This document shows positions 46,436 through 56,285 of a DNA stretch of 64,000 bases, piece by piece. Under the pieces are notes generated by a model, which was not told the DNA's origin, searched no databases, and saw only the letters and a program-made list of their open reading frames with translations. The position numbers and the translations under genes were made by a program. Within the stretch, counting starts at the first letter, position 1; every line of letters begins with the position of its first letter. Origin of the DNA: Colwellia psychrerythraea (GTDB lineage Bacteria > Pseudomonadota > Gammaproteobacteria > Enterobacterales > Alteromonadaceae); contig NZ_JQED01000029.1 in assembly GCF_000764225.1 (NCBI RefSeq), positions 248,001-312,000 on the forward strand, given 5' to 3'.

Positions 46436-49207
46436 ATGCGTTTAATATTCTTATTTTTGTTAATTTTTGCTTCTTTTTCAGTGACCGCTGCTGATGATTA
46501 CGAACAAGCGCTTTTAGCATTTGAAGAAAACAATACCAAAGAAGCCTATATACACCTAAAAAACTCATTAAAGCATCAACCTGATAATTTACCTGCAAAA
46601 ATATTAATGGCTAAAGTATTATTAAAGCAAGAGTTGTACTCAGATGGAATTGATACATTTCTAGATGCATTAGATCAAGGTGCAGACATTAACCTAGTGC
46701 TTAACGACTTAGGACATGCATTAATGGTTACTGGACAGTATCATCAAGTAATAAACTTGGGGAAAAATCGCTCTTTATCAAAAGAAGGGCAACTTATTTG
46801 GTTATTACTTTCAGGTAATGCTTATTCTTCTTTAAACGATAATGCAAGTGCCCGTTCAGCTTTTGAACAAGCATTAGCTATCAATTCAAACGATATACGC
46901 GCGCTAAGTGCTTTCGCTTCATTTGAATTAAATCAAAAAAACGTCAATGCTGCTAAAAAGCTTATTGATAATGCCGTAGTACTCTACCCAAACGATAGTC
47001 GTGTTTGGAACCTGACAGGTCAGTATTTCGATAAAATTTCCGATCAAGGCAATGCCTTAACCGCTTACGAAAAAGCACACAGTCATAACGCTAATGATCC
47101 TATGGTGCAAAGAAAGTTAGCCCATGCTTATACCAATGCAAGTCAATACGATAAAGCCCTTGGCATAATCGAAATGATACTACTTGCAACACCTTCAGAT
47201 CCCTATGCAATACTCTTAAAAAGTCAGTTATTAGCTTATAGTAATAAAAATGAAGAATCGCAAAATATTTTACGTGATATTAGTGAAAAACTATCACGAT
47301 TAACTGATGAAGAAAAACATTCCCATATATCGCTTGCTTATATAGCTGGTACTGCAGCTTATTTTCAAGGGGAATTTGAACTCGCTCAACAAGAATTACA
47401 ATTTTATATACAAGAAAGACCAGAAGATTTATCTGGTATAAGTATACTTACCGATATTTACCTACAACAAGGGCAGACAGAAAATGCCCTCGAATTTTTA
47501 GAAGTTAAAACTAGTATTATTTATGCTGATTTACGCTTATCTTTGCTACTTGTTGAGCTTTACTTAAATAATAAAAAACTGTTTAAAGCAGACGGTATAA
47601 TTTCACAACTTGAAATAACCTATAAAAGCCATCCTCAATTAATCATTGCAAGAGCAAAATGGCTTACAATAAGCTCTCGTTATGATGAAGCTTTAGCCCA
47701 ACTCGATAGTAATACACCAAAAGATTTTGATGCTGCCTACGCGCTAGCTAAGGGGCTTACCTACCGAAGCCAAGGAAATCTAGTAAAAGCAGTTGAAATG
47801 GCTGAACTCTTGTTAGAGAAGGATTCGACAAATAGCGACTCCCTTGCTTTTAGAGGTACGTTATTCTTACAACAAAAACAATGGCAAAGCGCTGTTGATA
47901 CCTTTGAAAAAATACTAATTAACAAACCAGATGATTTTTCTAGTTTATTTAATATAGCCACAGCAAGTGCTGCAATGCAAAATTATCAAAAATCAAAAGA
48001 GATTACGGCTAAACTAATCGTTTTACAGCCAAATCAAGTTCAATTGAAAATACTGATGGCAAAGCTTGAACGTGATACTGGCTCAATAGTTACAGCCATT
48101 AAGTTGTTTAAGGAAATAGCTCAGGCAAACAAAACTAATACAGAAGTAATAGAAGCGCTGTTAATGATTTATGCTAATCAAGGCGATTTCAATGCGGCAC
48201 TAGTTGAGTCAGATAAACTCACTAAGCTAGTATTTTTAAATCCTGCCTATATTAAACAAAAGGCTGAAATATATTTGGCATTGAACAAAATAGTTGATGC
48301 CAGAAAACAACTTGGCTTGTTACAAGGAGTAGTCAATTCACCAAGTGAATTATTTCAATTAAGCCAATTACAACTCAAATTAAATGATGTTAGTAATGCC
48401 AAAAACTCGATTGATAAGGCATTATCATTAGCACCACAAAGCCTACGTCTACGCCTAGAATTAGTAAAGATAGAAATGACTTTAGGTAATCTAGATTCTG
48501 CAGTGACGCAATTAAAAACTATTGAAAAAGATCACAAAAACAATCCTAACGTACTTTTGGTACAAGGTAGTTTACTTATGAAACAAGGCAAAAATTTATT
48601 AGCTCAAAAGAAGTTTTATGCCGCCTTATCCATAGATAATCATTTTAGACTCGCGTTAATAAAGTTATATGAACTTACTGAGCAAGGTATAGGAGGAGAA
48701 GAGTTCAGTGATCTCGTAGCAAATATATTGAAGAAATATCCTAACAAGCACTTTATGCGAAATTTACTCGCAGATTATTCACTCAATAATCAAGATTTTC
48801 ATACTGCTAAATTACATTATGAAAAACTTGCTGAGGTCCCTAACTGGCCAAGTAAAGCTTCTGTTTTTAATAATTTGGCCTACATATCAATAAATTCAGA
48901 TTTAGGAAGTGCAGAAGCCTATGCTAAAAAAGCATTAGCCTTAAATGATTCATCTGCATCTATTTTCGATACTTACGGTTGGATTTTAAGCTTACGTGGC
49001 AATCATAACGAAAGTTTAAAAATACTCAGAAAGGCATTTTCAATGAATTCAAACGCTCCTTCAATCCGTTATCACTTGGGCTACACTCTCAATGAGTTGG
49101 GACGAACAGGAGAAGCAAAACAAGAGTTAATAAAAGCAACCTCTTCCACTGATACTTTTATTGAGCGAAATGATGCCGTTAATTTATTACAGCAACTATC
49201 GGAATAA
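46436..49207 (+). CDS. TPR-repeat protein of PEP-CTERM systems (PrsT-like)
   Basis: 923 residues. Signal peptide ending TAA at about residue 19, then a nearly continuous array of tetratricopeptide repeats, as in AYIHLKNSLKHQPDNLPAKI and SARSAFEQALAINSNDIRAL. Size and opening (DYEQALLAFEENNTKEAYIH) match PrsT, the large TPR protein of exosortase loci. PrsT is often a lipoprotein; here no lipobox cysteine is present, so it should be soluble periplasmic. It follows the PEP-CTERM gene and its terminator by 160 bases and probably has its own promoter. Confidence 0.85.
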   Translation: MRLIFLFLLIFASFSVTAADDYEQALLAFEENNTKEAYIHLKNSLKHQPDNLPAKILMAKVLLKQELYSDGIDTFLDALDQGADINLVLNDLGHALMVTGQYHQVINLGKNRSLSKEGQLIWLLLSGNAYSSLNDNASARSAFEQALAINSNDIRALSAFASFELNQKNVNAAKKLIDNAVVLYPNDSRVWNLTGQYFDKISDQGNALTAYEKAHSHNANDPMVQRKLAHAYTNASQYDKALGIIEMILLATPSDPYAILLKSQLLAYSNKNEESQNILRDISEKLSRLTDEEKHSHISLAYIAGTAAYFQGEFELAQQELQFYIQERPEDLSGISILTDIYLQQGQTENALEFLEVKTSIIYADLRLSLLLVELYLNNKKLFKADGIISQLEITYKSHPQLIIARAKWLTISSRYDEALAQLDSNTPKDFDAAYALAKGLTYRSQGNLVKAVEMAELLLEKDSTNSDSLAFRGTLFLQQKQWQSAVDTFEKILINKPDDFSSLFNIATASAAMQNYQKSKEITAKLIVLQPNQVQLKILMAKLERDTGSIVTAIKLFKEIAQANKTNTEVIEALLMIYANQGDFNAALVESDKLTKLVFLNPAYIKQKAEIYLALNKIVDARKQLGLLQGVVNSPSELFQLSQLQLKLNDVSNAKNSIDKALSLAPQSLRLRLELVKIEMTLGNLDSAVTQLKTIEKDHKNNPNVLLVQGSLLMKQGKNLLAQKKFYAALSIDNHFRLALIKLYELTEQGIGGEEFSDLVANILKKYPNKHFMRNLLADYSLNNQDFHTAKLHYEKLAEVPNWPSKASVFNNLAYISINSDLGSAEAYAKKALALNDSSASIFDTYGWILSLRGNHNESLKILRKAFSMNSNAPSIRYHLGYTLNELGRTGEAKQELIKATSSTDTFIERNDAVNLLQQLSE

Positions 49208-49864
49208 AATTTATTGATATTTTTCTCTGTATAAAGTCACAAAATTTTGTCTCGGCATTTCCTGCAAGGAACTGCCTCTGATGCTCCACAACATTGTCGA
49301 TAACGGGCATCTTTATGCCCCCCAGCGGCGATAAAGAGCAGGAAAACTGGAGAGTTAATTGCTCAATAAATTTGCTCTTCAGTTAACTATTGAAAGGACC
49401 ATTACACGCCATTTCTGTGAAGTTTGCTCTTTAGAAACCCAATTGCACCTGCTCAGTGAAAGCAAAAATCAGCCATTTGGTGTTTACAGTCAAAACCAGC
49501 GTTATATATTAATCGAAATCGTCCAGAAAAATGCTATTTTTCACCATCTGGACAGTTTGCTATTGCTTAGCTAGCCACTTTGTTCCCCTACTATCACTAT
49601 GTTTCCAAGTTTATGCATCTAACCTTATTGTTGAGTGAAAGTAAGAGAGCTCAAGACTTTTGACATATCAGTACTTGTTACTGACAAAATACTAATGAAG
49701 CTGAACTCGGCTTAACAAATGTTTATCTAGCAGCTATTTTTCCTAACTTCTGCGTTAAATTTACCTGTAATAGACCAGCTATTGACGCGAACTTTGCCTT
49801 GAATTAAGAAAAACTATCAAGCCAGAAAACAATAAAAATGAATGTTAGCGATTAAGGCAATTTC
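49208..49864. other. Intergenic stretch before the efflux operon
   Basis: About 660 bases. It contains a GC-richer block (about 49250-49345) unlike its surroundings, an open frame at 49359-49574 without a ribosome binding site or recognisable product, and a GTCCAGA/TCTGGAC dyad (49522-49556). Probably decayed sequence; nothing identified. Confidence 0.4.
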
Positions 49865-49881
49865 TTAACCTTCACTTAACC
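49865..49881 (+). promoter_or_regulatory. Response-regulator direct repeat before the efflux operon
   Basis: TTAACC-TTCAC-TTAACC: two identical hexamers 11 bases apart, the geometry of PmrA/QseB-type OmpR-family boxes. The identical arrangement occurs at 57556-57572. The likely binder is the regulator encoded at 55593. Confidence 0.65.
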
Positions 49882-50009
49882 CCTGCTTTGTTACATTTAA
49901 ATCACATTTGACTAATTTGAGTTTAACAGTGAAGTTTTATCCGTTATTTCTTTCAGTGATTAGTGCTCTTCTCATAAGCGCATGTTCAACTTTTGAAGAC
50001 GTTACTTAT
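49865..50009 (+). repeat. Right copy of the nodT promoter-and-5'-end duplication (intact)
   Basis: Functional counterpart of 45081-45225, with which it is about 88% identical. It covers the operator region and the signal-peptide codons of the nodT-like gene. Confidence 0.85.
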
Positions 50010-51275
50010 GACACACAAGCCAATAATCAGCTAACTAATCTAGCCAATACCAAGATAGATTTTAGCAATGAACCAGCAGCTATGCCGCTGACTGACCTTT
50101 TATCAATCAAAGAAGTTGATGCACTTATTGAGAATGCATTAACGAATAACCCAAGTTTGCAGCAAACGTTGCTTACCTTAAAAAAGGCTCGAGAAAAAGT
50201 CACTGTATCATCATCAGCCCAATGGCCAAGCATGTCTGCAGGGGTTAATGCCAGTAATTCGGAAAACAATTCAGCATCTTACAGCGGTAGCCTAGATGTT
50301 GCCTGGACTGCAGACATTTGGCAGCAACTCGCCAATGCAAATCAAGCCCAAGAAGCTGATTTTTCTGCCAGTGTTTACGCCTATCAAGGCGCTAAGGATT
50401 TATTGGTAGCCAAAGTTATGCAAGCCTACCTCAACTTGGTTAGGCTCACTCAATTAACGAATATTGAAGATAAGCGTGTTACAACGTATAAAAAAAATGG
50501 CAAGGTTATCATCGATCGTTACCGTAAAGGTTTGATCTTATTAAACGAGCTAGATACGGCGAAATCGACTACGCGAAGTAGCCAAGCCAATTTGGTTGAT
50601 TATCAAAACCAATACCAAGAAGCATTGAGAAACCTTTCGTTACTCACCGGTGTAGCTAAAAATCAATTAAGTTATCAAGCAAGCTTTCCAGAGGTTGTTA
50701 TTCCTGTAAATGAGATCGACGCGAGCAGTATTGGACGTCGCCCCGACCTACAGCAGGCTTATCAAAATATACTCTCAAGCCAATACCTGCATAAGGTTGC
50801 TTATAAAGCATTATTACCCAGCTTAACCCTATCTGGTTCAATCAATAGTAATGACAATAACTTACATGATGCTTTATTCGGCAGTAGTGCATGGCAACTA
50901 CTTGGTCAGATATCAGCGCCAATTTTCAATGCTGGCAAACTAAACAGTGAAGCCGAGATAGCCAAGCTTTCGGCTGAACAAAGTTATTGGGCATTCCAAG
51001 AAGAACTGTTATCTGCGGTCAATGAAGTTGATAACGCGATTGCACAAGATGATGCAATATCCAAGCGCTTAAACTTAACAAAGTTAGCATTAGAGAGTGC
51101 GCTACGCAGTGAAGTCACTTATACCTCAAGATATCGCCAAGGCACAGTATCCTTACTCGATTTATTACAAATTCAACAACAAACATTTTCCCTACAAGCA
51201 CAAGTAACACAGCTGACCTATGAGCAATTAAATAATCGTATTACGTTAGGTCTTGCGCTGGGGTTAGGACTATAA
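49929..51275 (+). CDS. NodT-family outer-membrane efflux lipoprotein
   Basis: 448 residues from the GTG at 49929, which gives a clean lipoprotein signal (MKFYPLFLSVISALLISAC, Cys 19); a TTG at 49908 is the alternative. TolC-like fold with LLSIKEVDALIENALTNNPS and repeated helical coiled-coil segments, and the second-half repeat GRRPDLQQAYQNILSSQYLH. Forms the outer-membrane channel of the tripartite pump. First gene of nodT-MFP-RND-regulator-kinase; 3 bases to the next gene. Confidence 0.92.
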   Translation: MKFYPLFLSVISALLISACSTFEDVTYDTQANNQLTNLANTKIDFSNEPAAMPLTDLLSIKEVDALIENALTNNPSLQQTLLTLKKAREKVTVSSSAQWPSMSAGVNASNSENNSASYSGSLDVAWTADIWQQLANANQAQEADFSASVYAYQGAKDLLVAKVMQAYLNLVRLTQLTNIEDKRVTTYKKNGKVIIDRYRKGLILLNELDTAKSTTRSSQANLVDYQNQYQEALRNLSLLTGVAKNQLSYQASFPEVVIPVNEIDASSIGRRPDLQQAYQNILSSQYLHKVAYKALLPSLTLSGSINSNDNNLHDALFGSSAWQLLGQISAPIFNAGKLNSEAEIAKLSAEQSYWAFQEELLSAVNEVDNAIAQDDAISKRLNLTKLALESALRSEVTYTSRYRQGTVSLLDLLQIQQQTFSLQAQVTQLTYEQLNNRITLGLALGLGL

Positions 51276-51278
51276 CGC

Positions 51279-52442
51279 ATGTCAATTATCAATAAAAAAT
51301 CCCTTGCCACCATTGCTGACGTAACGTGTATCGGCTTAGCAATCATGATTAATAGTACGTTGTCAGCAAATCAACAACAAACACCACCACCACAAGTTAT
51401 GCCGCAATATCCCGTCGTTTCTGTGTCTGAAGTTTTACCCGTATCCCATCAGGCATCTGTTACAGCCTATGGTGAAGTCAAATCGAGAAATCAACTGGCA
51501 TTAACCTCTCAGGTCAGCGGCCAAATAACCTACCTATCAGCAAAATTCCACACCGGAAAAACCTTTAAACAAGGAGAGCTATTAGCTGAAATCGAACCCA
51601 TTGTTTATCAACAAGCCCTAGCCAATGCACAAGCAAGTTTAGCTGATGCCCAATTAGCACTGGCTCAAGAAGAGCTAAACAGTAATCAAGCAGCACAAGA
51701 ATGGCAACAGTCGGGCTTAGCAAATGAACAAGCTTCAGATCTTGTATTACGAAAACCACAACTCGTTGCCGCTAACGCTAAATATACTATGGCGAAAAAG
51801 GAAGTTGAGAAAGCACGATACGACTTAGCACAAACTAAACTAATTGCCCCATTTGACGCCTTGATTGTTTCCAAAAAAGTGCACGTTGGTAGCAATGTGC
51901 AAGCAGGTACAAGCTTAGCAGATCTTTATGACGTTTCACTTTTTGAAGTGTCATTGCCTTTATCTGCTCAGCAATGGCAGCTATTGCCCAAAGCGAATAA
52001 TACTGTTGAGCCGTTTGCCAATATAGAGGTACAGCTAGCAGACGAAACAAGCCATGAACAATGGCTCGCTGAAGTTGATCGTTACGAACGACACCTTGAT
52101 ACGAAAAGTCGTCAACGTTCACTTGTCGCTGTGGTTAAACACCCCATTGCACTCGCCAACCCCTTATTTCCTGGGTCATTTGTCAAAGCGACTATAAAAG
52201 GCCAAAAAATAGAACAATTATGGAAATTACCAGCCTCAGCTTTAATTGATAACAACACAGTTTGGCAAGTAAATGATGAAGACTTATTGGTTCAGCTTCC
52301 TATCAAGGTGATATTTTCAGAAAACAATGCTGTATATATACAGCCGATAGAGCCGTTACAGCAGGCTAAAATAGTTAATCGTCCATTATCGAGCTATTTA
52401 GTTAATATGAAAGTTGCTGCTAAAACTGAGGAGTTATTGTAA
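51279..52442 (+). CDS. Membrane fusion protein of the RND pump
   Basis: 387 residues. N-terminal membrane anchor or signal region (TCIGLAIMINSTLSANQQQ), lipoyl-like half-motifs (QLALTSQVSGQITYLSAKFH, then KLIAPFDALIVSKKVHVGSN) flanking an alpha-hairpin of about 90-175, then the beta-barrel. Periplasmic adaptor between the RND transporter and NodT. Its stop overlaps the start of the RND gene (TAATGA). Confidence 0.92.
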   Translation: MSIINKKSLATIADVTCIGLAIMINSTLSANQQQTPPPQVMPQYPVVSVSEVLPVSHQASVTAYGEVKSRNQLALTSQVSGQITYLSAKFHTGKTFKQGELLAEIEPIVYQQALANAQASLADAQLALAQEELNSNQAAQEWQQSGLANEQASDLVLRKPQLVAANAKYTMAKKEVEKARYDLAQTKLIAPFDALIVSKKVHVGSNVQAGTSLADLYDVSLFEVSLPLSAQQWQLLPKANNTVEPFANIEVQLADETSHEQWLAEVDRYERHLDTKSRQRSLVAVVKHPIALANPLFPGSFVKATIKGQKIEQLWKLPASALIDNNTVWQVNDEDLLVQLPIKVIFSENNAVYIQPIEPLQQAKIVNRPLSSYLVNMKVAAKTEELL

Positions 52443-55400
52443 TGACTCCTGCTCACCAACAACGCGGGATAATTGCCTGGTTTGCTGATAACACTGTTGC
52501 GGCTAACTTGTTAATGTTATCAATAATATTTCTTGGCTTAATGTCATTTGATCAGTTACGTAAAGAGGCATTCCCCCCTTGGGCAACTGATTCTATCAGT
52601 ATTTCTATGACCTATGACAGCGGCGATGCCCGGCTTTCTGAAGAAGGCATTGCAATTAAAATTGAAGAAGCATTGGCAACAGTACAAGGCATTAAACGGG
52701 TAACTTCAACATCAAATGCTGGCGGTAGTCGCGTGACTGTTGAAGCGCTATCAAGTTATGACCTAGATATTCTATTACGCGATGTTAAAGCAAAAGTGGA
52801 TGCAATCTATAATTTTCCAGCGGCAGCTGAGAAACCTGTAATTGAAAAGTTAACCTCACTTGAACATGCTTATTCCATCAAAATATTTGGCGAAAGTGAT
52901 CGTAGCGGACTACAAGCTATCGCAGAGCGATTAAAAGTAGATTTACTTGCGCAGCCTTCGATATCCAATGTGGTGATAAACGGTAAAGCAGAGCCCATGA
53001 TGTCCATCGAACTCGATGAACAAAAGTTGCAAGCATATAATTTATCCTTCTCTGACGTAGCAGATGTAGTGAACAATGAATCGGCAACGGCTATTTCCAC
53101 CAGTTTACGTAATGCCGATAAAGTGGTACGTCTAAAAGTTGCTGAACAAGCCTATCAACAACAAGAATTTGCTAACATCCCATTACTTACACTAGATGAT
53201 GGCAGTCAAGTTCGATTGGGGGACGTCGCAACAATAAAAGATGATTTTGCTGATGATATTTTTGTCATCGGTCGTTATAACGGTCAACCTGGCATTGGTG
53301 TCGAAATCAAAGTAGATGACAATGGTGACGTGTTAAAAATTGTTGAACAGGCAAATAATATTGTCAGCAAATGGCAAAAAAGCGCGTTATTACCACAAGA
53401 AGTTGTTATGGAAACTTGGAATGATGGGGGTACGCTTATTCGTGATCGACTAGCCTTATTGGTCAAAAATGCTTTATCTGGTATAGCATTAGTTTTCATC
53501 GTATTAGCCATCTTTTTAAATCTTCGTGTTGCCTTTTGGGTAACTGCGGGCTTACCGTTTATTTTTTGCGGCACTTTATTTTTTATGACCGATAGTTTCA
53601 CCGGCATGACAATTAATGAAATGACCACCTTCGGTTTTATTCTTGCGCTCGGTATTGTTGTTGATGATGCCGTTGTCGTGGGAGAAAGTATTTATACCAC
53701 ACGCAAGGAGCAAGGTGATTCATTAAAGAATACCATTATTGGCACACAAAAAGTCGCGGTACCTACTATTTTTGGTGTGTTGACAACCGTTGCAACTTTT
53801 ATCGCACTCGCGAATGTAGAAGGCGGCATGGGTCAAGTTTATTCTCAGTTTGCTGTGGTCGTCACTATTTGTTTACTGTTGTCATTAGTTGAATCAAAAC
53901 TCATATTACCATCGCATTTAGCGCATTTAGATACCCATCGTAAAGCCAAATCAGGTTGGAAAAATATTTGGCCTCGTATTCAAGAAGGCGCTGATAAAAA
54001 CCTGCAAAAATTTAGTGAAAAAGTTTATCAACCTGCCATAACTTGGGCGGTAAATTACCGTTATGGCGTTTTCTTTGGTTTCATCGCCATTTTCATTTTA
54101 GTTATCGGTATGCCAACTAATGGCGGCGTGCGTGTTGCATTTTTTCCTGATATTCCAGGCAGTGTTATTGAAGCGAATATGACCATGCAAAATGATGCTA
54201 GTTTTGGTCAAACGAATAAAAACTTAAGCCTAATAGAACAAACGGCTAGACAGTCTGATCAGCAATTAATGGCGGATTATGGCCAACGAGGTAGTGCTAT
54301 TGATACTATTGAAGTGATTGGCGATAGTGACTTATCAGGCTCCATTGTTGTTGAGTTAGATGAATCAGCCCCTTATGGTTTAAATGAGTTTGCCCGTATT
54401 TGGAAACTAAAATCACAGACACCTGAAGGTGTGCGAAAACTGGATATTCGTTCTGGTTTCGGTGGTGGTGATAACTTTAAAGTTGAGTTAAAAGCATGGA
54501 ATACCGAAACCATACGTGCTGCTGGTCAGGAAATTAAAGCGGCTATATCGCAAGTATCAGGGGTTAGTGGTGTTGATGATAATTTTGACTCAGGCCAAGC
54601 ACAGTTACGCTTTGCCTTAAATGAGCAAGGGCTGGCTCTAGGTCTAACAACTCAGGGGCTTTCTCGACAAGTTTTACAAGCTTTTGGTGGTGAAATAGTG
54701 CAACGTTATCAACGTGGTAAGGATGAAGTTAAAGTAAGAATTCGTTACCCAGAAAGTGAACGTCAAACTATAGATGATGTGATGAAAGCAAACGTAAGGT
54801 TAAATGACGGCCAAGCAGTGCCACTCGCCTTAGTGGCAAATGTGAGCACAGAGTATCAACAAAATGACATTACCCGTATTTCTGGTCTACCGGCAGTTTA
54901 TGTTAGTGCACGGGTTGATAAAGAGGTGATCTCCTCAAATGAACTGGTTGTTGAATTACAAAAATCATTAATACCCAGTTTAGAAAACCGTTATCCCGAT
55001 TTGGCGATTCATTTTGCCGGCGAAGCAGAAGAACAAGCAGAAACGACAAATTCAATGAGCCGTTTATTTATGATGGCCATGGCTGCGATATATATTTTAC
55101 TGGCAATTCCACTGCGCTCCTACGTACAACCTGTCATTATTATGATGGCAATTCCATTTGGTTTGGTTGGTGCTATCTTAGGTCATTGGTTGAACGACAT
55201 GGTACTGAGTATCTTATCGTTTAATGGAATAGTAGCGCTGAGCGGCGTAGTGGTGAATGATAGCTTATTATTAGTATCGCGTTTTAATCACCTGAAACAA
55301 CAAAAAGAAAAAGTAACTGATGCCATTATTGAAGCCTGCACTGGTAGGTTACGTGCGGTATTGTTAACATCGATTACAACATACGCTGGACTAATGCCGC

Positions 55401-55603
55401 TATTAAGTGAAACATCGGCACAGGCACAATTCATTATTCCTGCGGCGGCATCACTGGGCTATGGCATTTTATTCGCAACCTTTATTACTTTATTGTTAGT
55501 GCCATCATTGCTAATGATGCATCAAGATGCGATAAACTTATTTGGTCAGTTAAAAAGTAAAATTCTCAATGATCGAAAAAAGGAGTTAATCCATGACCAT
55601 TAG
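52442..55603 (+). CDS. RND efflux transporter (AcrB/HAE1 type)
   Basis: 1053 residues, 12 transmembrane helices, two large periplasmic loops. The proton-relay aspartates are in GIVVDDAVVVGE (helix 4), and the second half has LLAIPLRSYVQPVIIMMAIP and FNGIVALSGVVVNDSLLLVS. The opening IIAWFADNTVAANLLMLSII is typical of AcrB-type pumps related to drug or lipophile export rather than the CusA heavy-metal group. The substrate is unknown. The end overlaps the regulator gene by 11 bases. Confidence 0.93.
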   Translation: MTPAHQQRGIIAWFADNTVAANLLMLSIIFLGLMSFDQLRKEAFPPWATDSISISMTYDSGDARLSEEGIAIKIEEALATVQGIKRVTSTSNAGGSRVTVEALSSYDLDILLRDVKAKVDAIYNFPAAAEKPVIEKLTSLEHAYSIKIFGESDRSGLQAIAERLKVDLLAQPSISNVVINGKAEPMMSIELDEQKLQAYNLSFSDVADVVNNESATAISTSLRNADKVVRLKVAEQAYQQQEFANIPLLTLDDGSQVRLGDVATIKDDFADDIFVIGRYNGQPGIGVEIKVDDNGDVLKIVEQANNIVSKWQKSALLPQEVVMETWNDGGTLIRDRLALLVKNALSGIALVFIVLAIFLNLRVAFWVTAGLPFIFCGTLFFMTDSFTGMTINEMTTFGFILALGIVVDDAVVVGESIYTTRKEQGDSLKNTIIGTQKVAVPTIFGVLTTVATFIALANVEGGMGQVYSQFAVVVTICLLLSLVESKLILPSHLAHLDTHRKAKSGWKNIWPRIQEGADKNLQKFSEKVYQPAITWAVNYRYGVFFGFIAIFILVIGMPTNGGVRVAFFPDIPGSVIEANMTMQNDASFGQTNKNLSLIEQTARQSDQQLMADYGQRGSAIDTIEVIGDSDLSGSIVVELDESAPYGLNEFARIWKLKSQTPEGVRKLDIRSGFGGGDNFKVELKAWNTETIRAAGQEIKAAISQVSGVSGVDDNFDSGQAQLRFALNEQGLALGLTTQGLSRQVLQAFGGEIVQRYQRGKDEVKVRIRYPESERQTIDDVMKANVRLNDGQAVPLALVANVSTEYQQNDITRISGLPAVYVSARVDKEVISSNELVVELQKSLIPSLENRYPDLAIHFAGEAEEQAETTNSMSRLFMMAMAAIYILLAIPLRSYVQPVIIMMAIPFGLVGAILGHWLNDMVLSILSFNGIVALSGVVVNDSLLLVSRFNHLKQQKEKVTDAIIEACTGRLRAVLLTSITTYAGLMPLLSETSAQAQFIIPAAASLGYGILFATFITLLLVPSLLMMHQDAINLFGQLKSKILNDRKKELIHDH

Positions 55604-56270
55604 TGTATTACTGGTTGAAGATGATATAGACCTTGCTGCGACAGTAGTTGATTATTTGGAAATTGAAGGTATAAGCTGCGATCATGCTGCTAATGGAGTG
55701 CAAGGTCTGTCATTAATAGACAATAATGACTACCACGTAATTTTACTTGATATTAATTTGCCTCGGTTAGATGGTTTATCTGTTTGTCAAAAAGTACGAG
55801 CTAGCAGTGATGACACCCCTATATTGATGCTGACGGCGCGTGACTCATTAAAAGATAAAGTAGCAGGTTTTGATGCCGGTACGGATGATTATTTAGTTAA
55901 ACCTTTTGAAATAGAGGAATTATTAGTACGCATTATTGCCTTATCAAAACGTCGCAGCGGTCAAGCGACCAGTTTAAATGTTGGTAATTTGGCCTTGCAG
56001 TTAAAAGCGCGTACAGCGACCTATGCAGGCGAGTCGCTAAAGTTAACGCCAATTACTTTTAAACTGTTAGAAAAATTAATGCGAGAAGCGACCAAACCAG
56101 TTACTAGAAATAAACTGATGTTAGCCGTTTGGGGAGAGGACCAGCCCGATAGTAATAGTTTAAAGGTGCATATCCATCACTTGCGAAAGCAGCTTGATAA
56201 AGTCAACGCCAATTTATCCATTGATACAGAAGCCGGTTTTGGTTTTGTTCTACGAAAGAAGTCACCTTAA
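55593..56270 (+). CDS. OmpR-family response regulator
   Basis: 225 residues. Receiver domain with acidic pocket ED (10-11), phospho-acceptor D53 in ILLDINLPRLDG and K in DDYLVKPFE, and a C-terminal winged helix (LKLTPITFKLLEKLMREA, then NSLKVHIHHLRKQLDK). The QseB/PmrA-like subgroup is suggested by length and by the direct-repeat boxes in front of this operon and of the cytochrome b561 gene. Likely activates the pump genes and itself. Confidence 0.92.
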   Translation: MTISVLLVEDDIDLAATVVDYLEIEGISCDHAANGVQGLSLIDNNDYHVILLDINLPRLDGLSVCQKVRASSDDTPILMLTARDSLKDKVAGFDAGTDDYLVKPFEIEELLVRIIALSKRRSGQATSLNVGNLALQLKARTATYAGESLKLTPITFKLLEKLMREATKPVTRNKLMLAVWGEDQPDSNSLKVHIHHLRKQLDKVNANLSIDTEAGFGFVLRKKSP

Positions 56271-56285
56271 AAAAGAGCATCATAG

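Noticed and set aside
49359..49574. 71-codon open frame in the gap before the efflux operon
   Set aside because: TTG start without a ribosome binding site, no family resemblance, and located in what looks like decayed sequence.
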